53,071 nucleotides of DNA from JAHCHG01 sp038251885 (GTDB lineage: Bacteria; Acidobacteriota; Blastocatellia; Pyrinomonadales; Pyrinomonadaceae). Below the pieces are notes generated by a model, which made no database searches, was not told the DNA's origin, and was given only the letters and a program-made list of their open reading frames with translations. This document shows, one piece after another, positions 1-7,767 of this stretch (position 1 is the stretch's first letter; each line of letters starts with the position of its first letter). Both the position numbers and the translations under genes were made by a program. The stretch covers positions 1 to 53,071 of the forward strand of contig JBBSAX010000006.1 in NCBI GenBank assembly GCA_038251885.1, written 5' to 3'.

Positions 1-60
1 CTCCCAGCAAAACAGTTGACTTTATTATTATCGGATTTAATTTTCAAACTCCATAAGTAG
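1..60. repeat. Right end of a dispersed palindromic element, cut by the window edge
   Basis: The first bases (CTCCCAGC followed by a TTGACTTTATTATTATCGGA-like flank) match the right end and outer flank of the elements at 9888-10016 and 12585-12723. The palindrome itself would lie upstream of the window. The similarity continues about 40 bases past CTCCCAGC, so the repeated unit is larger than the hairpin. Confidence 0.7.
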
Positions 61-374
61 GAATTCAAAATGCTTGAAAAATATAAACAAATTCAGATTA
101 CAGAGTATTAAAGCTGTTTTCTTATTATCTTTTTAATTCTCATCGTTACAAAATTTTTTCAGTTCTTCTATTTCGATGAATCAATAATAATCGGATCAAA
201 TTTAGTTCAACCGCACTAAGGATTATTGCATCCAAAATTTGTCTTTTTATTTCGCAGATGACTTTAATTAGCAAAATAGATATATTCTGACTATCAATTT
301 CATTTTTTCTAATTCACGAAATTGCGCTGTAAAATGTTACTATCTATAAGATCCACTTTTTCTGAAAAATAATT
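61..374. other. AT-rich spacer without a gene
   Basis: I see no credible coding sequence or RNA gene here. The region is AT-rich and ends with a possible promoter for the PD40 gene, listed separately. Confidence 0.6.
322..350 (+). promoter_or_regulatory. Possible sigma-70 promoter of the PD40 protein gene
   Basis: TTGCGC (322-327) and TATAAG (345-350) are separated by 17 bases, 24 bases before the start codon at 375. The spacing is ideal and both boxes are near consensus. This is a sequence match only. Confidence 0.45.
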
Positions 375-1475
375 ATGAAAGTTATATTTACTATTGGTTT
401 TGTTATGGTTTTGTCGGTTTCAGCCGTTTTGGGCGCGTTTGAAGCCGGCTTCGGTTTATTTAATAATTCGTCTTTTTTTACAAATAACGACTCGGACAAA
501 CTCGAAGTCGAAGGCGAAAAACACTTTAAAAATATCAAGCAACTGACTTTTGGAGGCGAAAATGCGGAAGCATATTTTTCGTCTGACGGCAAACAATTAA
601 TCTTTCAATCGAAACGCGACAATCTCGCTTGCGATCAGATTTTTCGGATGAACATTGACGGTTCTGATACGAAAATGGTTTCAAACGGCGAAGGTCGTAC
701 GACTTGTTCATTTTTCTTCAAAGGCGGCAAAAAAGTTCTCTACGCTTCGACGCACGGCGGCGCGAAAGATTGTCCGCCGAATCCTGATTTTTCAAAAGGT
801 TACGTCTGGGCGGTTTATCCCGATTATGACATTTACACATCAACACCTGACGGCAAAAAGATCAAAAAACTAACAAATTCGCCGGGTTACGATGCCGAAG
901 CGACCGTTTCGCCGGACGGCAAAAAAATCATTTTCACGAGTGAGCGCGACGGCGATCTCGAACTTTATTCGATGGACATAAACGGCAAAAACATCAAGCG
1001 TTTAACCAATGAACCGGGCTACGACGGCGGCGCGTTTTATTCGCCCGACAGCAAAATGATCGTCTATCGCGGTTCGCATCCGAGCGATCCGAAACTCATC
1101 GAACGCGACAAAGAACTTTTGAAACAGCATTTAATCGTGCCGACGACTTTTGAAGTTTGGACAATGAACGCCGACGGTTCAAACAAGCGTCAGGTAACAA
1201 AATTAAATTCCGGTTCATTCGCGCCGTATTTCACGCCGGACGGCAAGAAAATCATCTTCTGCACGAATTATTTCGCAACCGACGAACGCAAACGCAACTT
1301 CGATCTGGCAATGATAAATGTTGACGGAACAGGAATCGAAAGAGTTACATTTAACGAATCATTCGACGGTTTCCCGATGTTCTCGCCCGACGGCAAAAAA
1401 CTCGTTTTCGCTTCAAACAGAAACGCCGCCAAACAAGGCGACACAAATGTTTTCATCGCCGATTGGGTTAATTAA
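375..1475 (+). CDS. Secreted TolB-like PD40 beta-propeller protein
   Basis: The 366-residue product starts with a signal peptide (about residues 1-21). It then carries at least five PD40/WD40-like blades, recognisable by SPDGKKIIFTSERDGD, SPDSKMIVYRG, TPDGKKIIFC and SPDGKKLVFASNRN. Such propellers resemble the C-terminal half of TolB and usually bind proteins or peptides in the periplasm. The N-terminal TolB domain is absent, so this is not TolB itself. Its specific partner cannot be read from the sequence. It stands alone, followed by an inverted repeat. Confidence 0.85.
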   Translation: MKVIFTIGFVMVLSVSAVLGAFEAGFGLFNNSSFFTNNDSDKLEVEGEKHFKNIKQLTFGGENAEAYFSSDGKQLIFQSKRDNLACDQIFRMNIDGSDTKMVSNGEGRTTCSFFFKGGKKVLYASTHGGAKDCPPNPDFSKGYVWAVYPDYDIYTSTPDGKKIKKLTNSPGYDAEATVSPDGKKIIFTSERDGDLELYSMDINGKNIKRLTNEPGYDGGAFYSPDSKMIVYRGSHPSDPKLIERDKELLKQHLIVPTTFEVWTMNADGSNKRQVTKLNSGSFAPYFTPDGKKIIFCTNYFATDERKRNFDLAMINVDGTGIERVTFNESFDGFPMFSPDGKKLVFASNRNAAKQGDTNVFIADWVN

Positions 1476-1482
1476 ATCTTTT

Positions 1483-1546
1483 GCCACGAACAAACACGAA
1501 AATTCACGAAAAATTATTTTGTGTAAATTTCGTGTCTGTTCGTGGC
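1483..1546. repeat. Intergenic inverted repeat (CCACGAACA type)
   Basis: The left arm at 1483-1504 (GCCACGAACAAACACGAAAA) pairs with the right arm at 1525-1546 with one or two mismatches. The right arm contains an ATG at 1542 in frame with the next gene; I treat that as repeat sequence and prefer the start at 1557. Confidence 0.75.
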
Positions 1547-1556
1547 TAAAACTCTT

Positions 1557-2024
1557 ATGAAAAAGCCATTATTTAGTTTTCTATTTTTACTTTTATTATT
1601 TTCAATCGTTTCGGCTCAAGAAAAAGAATCCCGAAAAGTTGGTGAATTACCGTCTTTTTGGCAGTGCGATTATGTAATACAATTAGCTGATAATTTCCTT
1701 TTTGAACTACAAAATAATCCGCAGTCAACCGGATTTGTAATTTATTACGAAGGAAAATACGCTAATGATACAGAACAATCGGAAACGAAAATGTTTTTGC
1801 CAAGACGTGGCGAAGCTGATTTTCGCGTTCAAATAATTCGCAACCATATTAAATTAAGAAAACAAAATCCTGAAAGAGTTTTGTTTATCAATGGCGGTTT
1901 TCTTGAAGAACAAAAAACAGAATTTTGGATTGTTCCCAAAGGCGCAGATTTACCGAAACCGCGCCCGACGATTGGAAGAATGGAATATCGCAAAGGAAAA
2001 CCTTTTTGGAAATGTGATTTATGA
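1557..2024 (+). CDS. Small secreted protein of unknown function
   Basis: The 155-residue product has a signal peptide (MKKPLFSFLFLLLLFSIVSA) followed by about 135 residues I do not recognise. The mature part has three Cys or Trp-rich spots (FWQCDY, TEFWIV, FWKCDL) and is probably periplasmic. I chose ATG 1557 because the in-frame ATG at 1542 lies in the repeat and would put five extra residues before the signal peptide. The stop overlaps the start of the M28 peptidase gene by 4 bp (ATGA), so the two are probably translationally coupled. Their signal peptides are near copies of each other. Confidence 0.7.
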   Translation: MKKPLFSFLFLLLLFSIVSAQEKESRKVGELPSFWQCDYVIQLADNFLFELQNNPQSTGFVIYYEGKYANDTEQSETKMFLPRRGEADFRVQIIRNHIKLRKQNPERVLFINGGFLEEQKTEFWIVPKGADLPKPRPTIGRMEYRKGKPFWKCDL

Positions 2025-4099
2025 AAAAGCAATTATTCAGTTTTCTATTATTACTTCTACTTTTTACAAATCTTTCAGCGCAAGATGTAAAGCCGAGTAA
2101 AGAGGAAAAAAATCTTCGCAACCACGTTACATATCTGGCTTCGGATAAACTCGAAGGCAGAAAAACGGGTGAAACAGGCGCGACTTTTGCGGCGGGTTAT
2201 GTGTCGAATGTTTTCGCGCAGTTGAAATTAAAAACTGCCGGAAATGCCGTTTCGCGCAATTATATGCAGACCTTTCCGTTCGTAACGGGCGTTCAACTCG
2301 GACAAAGCAATGCTTTGAAAATCAATGATTCAACCTATAACCTGCAAACGGATTGGATGCCCGCCGGATTTTCGGCAAACGGGAAACTTTCCAATGCAGC
2401 GGTCGTTTTTGCGGGCTACGGAATTGTTGCAAACGAACTCAAATACGACGATTTTGCTGGTTTGGATGTAAAAGATAAAGTAGTTTTGGTCTTTGCCGGA
2501 ACGCCCGAAAAAGGAAATCCGCGTTCGCAATTTGCGCGTTTCGCCGATGCTCGCGTCAAGGCAAAAATTGCAAGCGATAAAGGCGCGAAAGGTTTGATCG
2601 TAATTTCGGGCGAACAAAATTTCCCGGACGATAAATTAACCAAACTCGAATACGATCAAGTTTCCGGTGAAACGACGATTCCGACTGTTGTAATTTCGCG
2701 CAATGCGGCGGCAAAAATGCTCGGCGAAAAAGATGAAAAATCTCTCGATGAAACCGAAAAATGGTTTGCGATGCAGAAGGACACGCCGCAGAATATTCAG
2801 ATAAAACTCGTTAATACGCCGAAGATGTCCGCCGATCTGGACGTAAATCTAACGAAAGCGACCGCCGAAGGTTACAACGTCGTCGGAGTCTTAGCAGGCA
2901 GAGATGAAGTTTTGAAAAACGAAGCAATTGTCATCGGCGCACATTATGATCATTTGGGACGCGGCGGAAAATCGAGTCTCGATCCGAATTCAAAAGAAAT
3001 CCATCACGGCGCGGACGACAACGCTTCCGGCGTGGCGGCGATGCTCGAACTTGCGCGTCAATTCAGCAAGGAAAAAGATAATAAACGCACACTGATTTTC
3101 ATTGCGTTCGGCGGTGAAGAAGAAGGACTTCTCGGCTCAAAGGCTTACGTCAACAATCCGGTTTTTCCGCTCGACAAAACCGTGGCGATGATAAATATGG
3201 ATATGGTCGGGCGTTTGAATGAAAGCAAATTAACCGTCGGCGGAATCGGAACGGCAAGCGAATGGAAAAATTTGGTTGAGTCATTTAATCCTCAATCTTC
3301 TGAAAAGAAAACAACTTCCAATGAAGAAAATCTAAAAATAAAAAACGACATTATAAATGAATTATCGAAGGCAAATATTATAAAAGGAATAAATGTAGAA
3401 GTCAGTGATAATGAAGTATTATTAACTGGAATTGTTGGAAGGGAAAAATTAGCTGATGTAATGAGAACTACTCTAAAAACAGCGAAGATGAGAGTCAACA
3501 ATCAACTTTATTTATCTCCAAATCAAGTTCCAACCGATTCTGAAATTTTGTCCAAAATTCCTTTTACACTTCAATTAAATCAAGATGGTTTTGGACCGAG
3601 CGATCATTCATCATTTTACGGCAAGCAAATTCCCGTGCTTTTCTTTTTCACGGGAACCCATTCGGATTATCACAAACCTTCGGACACATCGGACAAAATT
3701 AATTATCAAGGATTGGAAAAAGTTACGGAATACGTCGGCGAAATCGTCAAAGTGATTGACCGAAATCCGACAAGACCGACTTATACGACTGCGCCGAGTT
3801 CGGGAATGATGGGCGGCAGAAACGGAAGTTTTAACGTATCCTTGGGAACCGTGCCAGGTTACGCCGATAACACCAATGACGGCTTGGCTTTAGACGGCGT
3901 GCGCGATGCAAGTCCGGCGGCAAAAGCCGGAGTCAAAGCCGGCGATAAAATCGTCAAACTCGCGGGGCGCGACATCAAAAATATCACCGATTACGTTTTC
4001 GTTTTAGGTGAAATGAAAGCCGACACGGAATACGAAATCGTCGTTCTGCGCGGCGCGGAAAAATTGACTTTAAAAATCATACCGGAAGCGAGAAAATAA
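2021..4099 (+). CDS. Secreted M28 family metallopeptidase with PA, inserted BON-like and PDZ domains
   Basis: The 692-residue zinc aminopeptidase-like protein has a signal peptide (1-20), a PA-like region (about 120-240) and an M28 catalytic domain. Metal and catalytic motifs are visible: GAHYDHLG (about 306), GADDNASGVAAM (about 330), FGGEEEGLLGS (about 364), NMDMVGRL (about 390) and GPSDHSSFYG with HSDYHKPSDT (about 525-555). A PDZ domain with ASPAAKAGVKAGDKIV closes the protein (about 606-692). Between the fourth and fifth motifs sits an AT-richer segment (about 425-515) that reads as a BON domain and is not part of the usual M28 fold. The likely role is periplasmic peptide degradation. 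Confidence 0.9.
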   Translation: MKKQLFSFLLLLLLFTNLSAQDVKPSKEEKNLRNHVTYLASDKLEGRKTGETGATFAAGYVSNVFAQLKLKTAGNAVSRNYMQTFPFVTGVQLGQSNALKINDSTYNLQTDWMPAGFSANGKLSNAAVVFAGYGIVANELKYDDFAGLDVKDKVVLVFAGTPEKGNPRSQFARFADARVKAKIASDKGAKGLIVISGEQNFPDDKLTKLEYDQVSGETTIPTVVISRNAAAKMLGEKDEKSLDETEKWFAMQKDTPQNIQIKLVNTPKMSADLDVNLTKATAEGYNVVGVLAGRDEVLKNEAIVIGAHYDHLGRGGKSSLDPNSKEIHHGADDNASGVAAMLELARQFSKEKDNKRTLIFIAFGGEEEGLLGSKAYVNNPVFPLDKTVAMINMDMVGRLNESKLTVGGIGTASEWKNLVESFNPQSSEKKTTSNEENLKIKNDIINELSKANIIKGINVEVSDNEVLLTGIVGREKLADVMRTTLKTAKMRVNNQLYLSPNQVPTDSEILSKIPFTLQLNQDGFGPSDHSSFYGKQIPVLFFFTGTHSDYHKPSDTSDKINYQGLEKVTEYVGEIVKVIDRNPTRPTYTTAPSSGMMGGRNGSFNVSLGTVPGYADNTNDGLALDGVRDASPAAKAGVKAGDKIVKLAGRDIKNITDYVFVLGEMKADTEYEIVVLRGAEKLTLKIIPEARK

Positions 4100-4108
4100 G
4101 AGAAATAT

Positions 4109-4202
4109 TTATCCACAGATAAGAACAGATGGACACAGATTTTTTGAGGCTTAATAAATGATCTTTTAAATATCTGTGGTAATCTGTCCATCTGTGGATA
4201 AT
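4109..4202. repeat. Intergenic inverted repeat (ATCCACAGAT/ATCTGTGGAT type)
   Basis: The left arm (4109-4140, TTATCCACAGATAAGAACAG...) and right arm (4172-4202, ending CCATCTGTGGATAA) are imperfect inverted copies across a loop of about 30 bases. Each arm repeats the word ACAGAT two or three times. The same word family recurs at 39653-39713. Confidence 0.75.
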
Positions 4203-4207
4203 TTTTT

Positions 4208-5089
4208 ATGAACCCAATAAATTTCTGCAAACTACACGGCTTCGGCAATGATTATATTGTTATCGAAAATGAAGAATTGCGCGAAATCTCCGACATTGGA
4301 GAATTTACAAAGAAAATCTCGCACCGAAATATGGGAGTCGGTTCGGACGGAATTGCTGTTTTAGAAAAACTAGATAGTTCAGAAGCCGATTATTCGTGCC
4401 GAATAATCAATCCCGACGGCAGCGAAGCCGGATTTTCCGGCAACGGAACGCGCTGTGCGGTCGCGTATCTTTATTACAAAAATTTGTGGTCAAGTAAAAA
4501 TCTTAAACTCAAAACAAAAAGCGGAATCAAAAATTACGAGTTTTTAAACCGCGAAGAAAATACTTTTTGGTTTCTTGCCGAACTCGGAAAACCTAAATTC
4601 GATCTGCCGAAATCTCCCGTTTTTGAAGCCGAATTCAAAAATTATACGCCGCAAATAATTACAACGCATCTTTGGGATGAAGACGAATTCGTCAGTTTTC
4701 TCTACGTTGATGTCGGAAATCCGGTTGTTTGTTTGTTTGTTGATGAAGAAATCGCAAGTTTTGATGATTTTGAATGGCGCAGAACCGGCGCGGAAGTCGA
4801 ATCTTTTACCGACGCATTTCCCGAACGAACGAACGTCGTTTTTATAAAAGTTTTAGACCGCGAAAATATCGAAATAAGAATCTGGGAACGCGGCGCGGGC
4901 GAAACATCCTCGTCGGGAACTTGTTCGATTGCGGCGGCGGTCGCCTCCGTTTTTACAGGAAAAACGGACAGAAAAGTTGCGGTTCACGCGGAAGGCGGAA
5001 CGACCGAAGCCGTCTGGCGCGAGGAAGACGATGAAATGTTAATCACAGGACGCGCCGATTTAGTTTGTTGCGGTGAATGGATCGCGTAG
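4208..5089 (+). CDS. dapF: Diaminopimelate epimerase
   Basis: The 293-residue protein interconverts LL- and meso-diaminopimelate in the cytoplasm, for lysine and peptidoglycan synthesis. Family hallmarks are the N-terminal KLHGFGNDYIVIE, the first active-site motif GNGTRC (Cys83) and a C-terminal ITGRADLV block. The second motif, normally GETxACGTG, reads GETSSSGTCS: Ser236 occupies the usual second cysteine position and a cysteine lies three residues later (Cys239). Length is near the family norm (about 275). The identity is secure; whether the active site is altered is open. It sits between two inverted repeats and is probably transcribed alone. Confidence 0.88.
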   Translation: MNPINFCKLHGFGNDYIVIENEELREISDIGEFTKKISHRNMGVGSDGIAVLEKLDSSEADYSCRIINPDGSEAGFSGNGTRCAVAYLYYKNLWSSKNLKLKTKSGIKNYEFLNREENTFWFLAELGKPKFDLPKSPVFEAEFKNYTPQIITTHLWDEDEFVSFLYVDVGNPVVCLFVDEEIASFDDFEWRRTGAEVESFTDAFPERTNVVFIKVLDRENIEIRIWERGAGETSSSGTCSIAAAVASVFTGKTDRKVAVHAEGGTTEAVWREEDDEMLITGRADLVCCGEWIA

Positions 5090-5184
5090 GTCAGAACCAT
5101 CTGCGGTAGCGGATGGTTGAACCCGAAAATCGAAACTCTTTAAATTACAAACTTAAACCGCCCGCTACCGCAGACGGTTCTGAC
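5090..5184. repeat. Intergenic inverted repeat (GTCAGAACC...GCGGTAGCGG type)
   Basis: The arms 5090-5112 and 5162-5184 are 23 bp long with one mismatch (GTCAGAACCATCTGCGGTAG against GTCAGAACCGTCTGCGGTAG). They enclose about 49 bases and fill most of the gap between dapF and the M24 gene. The right arm ends only 7 bases before the next start codon. Confidence 0.85.
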
Positions 5185-5191
5185 TTTTATT

Positions 5192-6547
5192 ATGAAAAAA
5201 ATTATCATAATCGCATTTTTGTTTATCTTTTCCGTTTCGTTTGCAGCCCAAAATCCGTATTTTCCGAAAACGCTGAATATGCGCGAGCAAGCGCAGGTCA
5301 TTGACCGTTGGCTCGATGAACGGATCGAAACCGTTTTGCCACAAATAATGCGCCGTTCGGGGATTGATATGTGGGTAATCGTTTCGCGTGAATATAATGA
5401 AGACCCGGTTTTGAAGACTTTTCTTCCGTCAACGTGGCAATCGGCGCGGCGAAATACGATGCTGGTCATCTATGATCCGGGCGAAGGGAAAAAACTCGAA
5501 ACTTACGCGATGGCGCGTTATGCGGTCGGGAAAATGTTCAAAAAGGTTTGGGACGCGGACAAACAATCCGATCAATGGAAAGCTCTGGCGGAATTTATTG
5601 CGTCGAAAAACCCGAAAAAGATCGGCGTAAATAAGTCGGAATATTTCGCGCTTGCCGACGGAATTTCTTCGATGCAATATGACCAATTAATGAACGCACT
5701 TCCGGCGAACTTGAAATCTCGTGTCGTTTCTGCCGAAAACGTCGCCATCGGTTGGCTTGAAACGCGCACGGAAAGCGAAATGGCGGTTTATCCAAGCATC
5801 GTGCGGATGGCGCATCAAATCATCGCCGAAGGTTTTTCCGAAAAAGCGGTTCAACCCGGCGTGACGACGACCGATGATGTCGTTTGGTGGTATCGCGACC
5901 GAATCCGCGAACTCGGTTTTACGACATGGTTTCATCCGTCGGTTTCAATTCAGCGCAAAGACCCCGAATCGTTTGAACATTTACGCGCTTTTTCTGACCG
6001 TCCCGAAGATCAGGTGATTTTACCCGGCGATCTGCTTCATGTTGATTTCGGAATCACATATTTGCGCCTGAATACCGACACGCAACAACACGCCTACGTT
6101 CTAAAACCGAACGAAAAAGAAGCACCGAAATTTTTGCAAGATGCGTTCAAAAAAGGAAACCGTGTGCAGGATATTTTAACGGGAAATTTCAAAAGCGGTT
6201 TGACGGGAAATCAAATTCTCAAAAACTCGCTCGATCAATGTAAAACCGAAAATCTGAAATGCACGATCTACACGCATCCAATCGGTTTTCACGGACACGC
6301 CGCCGGAACGACCATCGGACTTTGGGATCAACAAGGCGGAGTTCCCGTCAACGGCGATTATCCGCTTTATCCGATGACCGCGCATTCGATCGAATTAAAT
6401 GCCGGAGTTTTCATTGAAGACTGGAAAAAAGAGATCAGAATAATGCTCGAAGAAGACGCATTCTTCGACGGCGAGAAGGTTTATTACATTGACGGCAGAC
6501 AAACCGAATTGATGACAATTCCGAGGGAATTGAAACCGAACCGATAA
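5192..6547 (+). CDS. Secreted M24 family metallopeptidase (Xaa-Pro aminopeptidase-like)
   Basis: The 451-residue product has a signal peptide (1-18), a creatinase-like N-terminal domain (about 30-190) and a pita-bread M24 domain (about 200-445). Dinuclear metal ligands are recognisable in HVDFGITYLRLNTDTQQ (two Asp), IGFHGHAAGTTIGLWD (His), IELNAGVFIEDW (Glu) and IMLEEDAFF (Glu). Family members remove N-terminal residues before proline; the exact substrate cannot be told. A signal peptide makes this a periplasmic relative, matching the secreted M28 peptidase two genes upstream. The start follows an inverted repeat with no clear Shine-Dalgarno sequence. Confidence 0.85.
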   Translation: MKKIIIIAFLFIFSVSFAAQNPYFPKTLNMREQAQVIDRWLDERIETVLPQIMRRSGIDMWVIVSREYNEDPVLKTFLPSTWQSARRNTMLVIYDPGEGKKLETYAMARYAVGKMFKKVWDADKQSDQWKALAEFIASKNPKKIGVNKSEYFALADGISSMQYDQLMNALPANLKSRVVSAENVAIGWLETRTESEMAVYPSIVRMAHQIIAEGFSEKAVQPGVTTTDDVVWWYRDRIRELGFTTWFHPSVSIQRKDPESFEHLRAFSDRPEDQVILPGDLLHVDFGITYLRLNTDTQQHAYVLKPNEKEAPKFLQDAFKKGNRVQDILTGNFKSGLTGNQILKNSLDQCKTENLKCTIYTHPIGFHGHAAGTTIGLWDQQGGVPVNGDYPLYPMTAHSIELNAGVFIEDWKKEIRIMLEEDAFFDGEKVYYIDGRQTELMTIPRELKPNR

Positions 6548-6560
6548 ATGATTGATTGAT

Positions 6561-6959
6561 TTACAAAATAACAAATCTGTAAAGTTTTTTTGATATGTTT
6601 TTTAATCTTAAAATCATCAAGATAAAATCAAAAAAAGTATAATTTATCATAGACAAATAGTGTTCAACATCAGTTATTGTTTCGCCAAAATATTCTTTAA
6701 ATGTTATTAATCTCTTATTATAAATTGTGTCTGGCGGATTATAGTCGAATTCTGTTGTCATAGGTTGACCTGAATGATTAAAAGCTCTATATGTCAAAAA
6801 CAAACCGACGAGAGCAAATTTTCTCAACTTCTCTCTATCTTTTTCAATTTCGGGGAGTTTGTCCTTGATTAAATACATATATCGTCGAATATATGGAAAA
6901 TTTGCCTGTTCTTCCAAACTGTATGAAAATATCTCAACTATATCTTTCGGTATAAGCAT
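6561..6959 (-). CDS. Hypothetical protein, AT-rich orphan
   Basis: I do not recognise this 132-residue protein. It is rich in Tyr, Phe, Ile and Lys, has no signal peptide, and its last 30 residues are hydrophobic and basic. A Shine-Dalgarno sequence (AAAGGAAAA) directly before the start supports expression. It is clearly more AT-rich than the flanking metabolic genes and lies next to a transposase element, so it may be acquired. It ends 13 bases from the M24 gene stop, convergently. Confidence 0.6.
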   Translation of the reverse strand: MLIPKDIVEIFSYSLEEQANFPYIRRYMYLIKDKLPEIEKDREKLRKFALVGLFLTYRAFNHSGQPMTTEFDYNPPDTIYNKRLITFKEYFGETITDVEHYLSMINYTFFDFILMILRLKNISKKLYRFVIL

Positions 6960-7005
6960 TTTTCCTTTCTAAGCTAAATTGGAAATGGGATGATTATTAA
7001 GTTTT

Positions 7006-7661
7006 TTATGAATTGCCGTCGCGCTTTAGCCGACGGATTGCAATTATCTAAGAATCAATCGGCTTTAGCCAAATTTCAGCAAAATAATCAATCATCCTTT
7101 TGCTTTAGCATAAATTCAATCCTTAAATTTTTGAAATCCCGCTCTTTTCAAAAAAATTTCAAACTCTTCGTCAAAACTTTGTTTTTTACGATGATTCTCT
7201 TGATTTTTAATGTATTCCCGAACATTATCAACAAACGATTCACTCACCGAAACAACAAAATAATCGTCCTGCCATCCGAATTTTTCCTTGCACAGATTAT
7301 TTTTGTTTATCCAAAATGAAGATTCCCCTTTGATGAGCTGCATTATTTGCTTCAAAGTGTGATCCGGTGAAAGCGAAACCAAACAATGAACATGATCCGT
7401 AAAACCGTTTATATAGTCAATAAAAATTTCTTTTTCTCTGGCATTTTCCCGAATGTGGCGGAAAACTTTTTGTCTGATTTCATCCGTTAAAAAAGGTTTT
7501 CGATTTTTTGTTGACCAAACGAAATGCAGCCAAACTTTGATGTATGACATAGTTTTAATTTAGGCTAAAGCGATAAGGAATTTTATTTTTTATTGTTTGG
7601 CTAAAGCCTTTTTGTTATTTTAACTCTTGTCCGTCAGCTGAAGCAGACGGCAATTCATAAA
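7006..7661. mobile_element. RAYT/REP unit: IS200-like transposase with REP-like hairpin ends
   Basis: The transposase gene at 7116-7550 is bracketed by inverted copies of one sequence. The left end at 7006-7038 contains TTATGAATTGCCGTC followed by a hairpin (CCGTCG/CGACGG around CGCTTTAGC). The right end at 7630-7661 contains the hairpin CCGTC/GACGG and then GACGGCAATTCATAA. Inner GGCTTTAGCC and GGCTAAAGCC words at 7059-7070 and about 7562-7607 add more small palindromes. This is the layout of REP-associated tyrosine transposases (RAYTs). Confidence 0.75.
7116..7550 (-). CDS. REP-associated Y1 transposase (IS200-like, TnpA_REP)
   Basis: The 144-residue protein belongs to the Y1 HUH single-strand transposases. 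The metal-binding HUH motif is in GFTDHVHCLVSL. A tyrosine in the segment VSESFVDNVREYIKNQ is the likely catalytic residue, and WQDDYFVVSVS matches the conserved family block. The length is right for a full IS200/RAYT protein and there is no frameshift, so it may be active. It would nick and join single-stranded DNA at the REP-like hairpins flanking it. The start has no strong Shine-Dalgarno sequence. Confidence 0.88.
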   Translation of the reverse strand: MSYIKVWLHFVWSTKNRKPFLTDEIRQKVFRHIRENAREKEIFIDYINGFTDHVHCLVSLSPDHTLKQIMQLIKGESSFWINKNNLCKEKFGWQDDYFVVSVSESFVDNVREYIKNQENHRKKQSFDEEFEIFLKRAGFQKFKD

Positions 7662-7714
7662 GTAGATTGAAAATCTGTATTGTTTATTTAAGCAATTTCA
7701 TAGCTCTAAATGTA

Positions 7715-7754
7715 AGAGCAGTAAATATTTATAACTATATTTACTGCTCTTTTT
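7715..7754. terminator. Strong hairpin at the 3' end of the secreted hydrolase gene
   Basis: AGAGCAGTAAATAT (7715-7728) and ATATTTACTGCTCT (7737-7750) form a perfect 14-bp stem with an 8-base loop. On the plus strand it is followed by a short T run. It lies 18 bases past the stop of the leftward gene at 7768, so it probably ends that transcript, although the T run favours the other direction. Confidence 0.55.
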
Positions 7755-7767
7755 CAATTGTTAATTT

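Noticed and set aside
6990..7319. 109-codon plus-strand frame
   Set aside because: It is antisense to the RAYT gene and starts in the left REP-like hairpin.
7059..7661. Short repeats read as a CRISPR array
   Set aside because: The GGCTTTAGCC-like words are few, unevenly spaced and palindromic, fitting REP elements instead.
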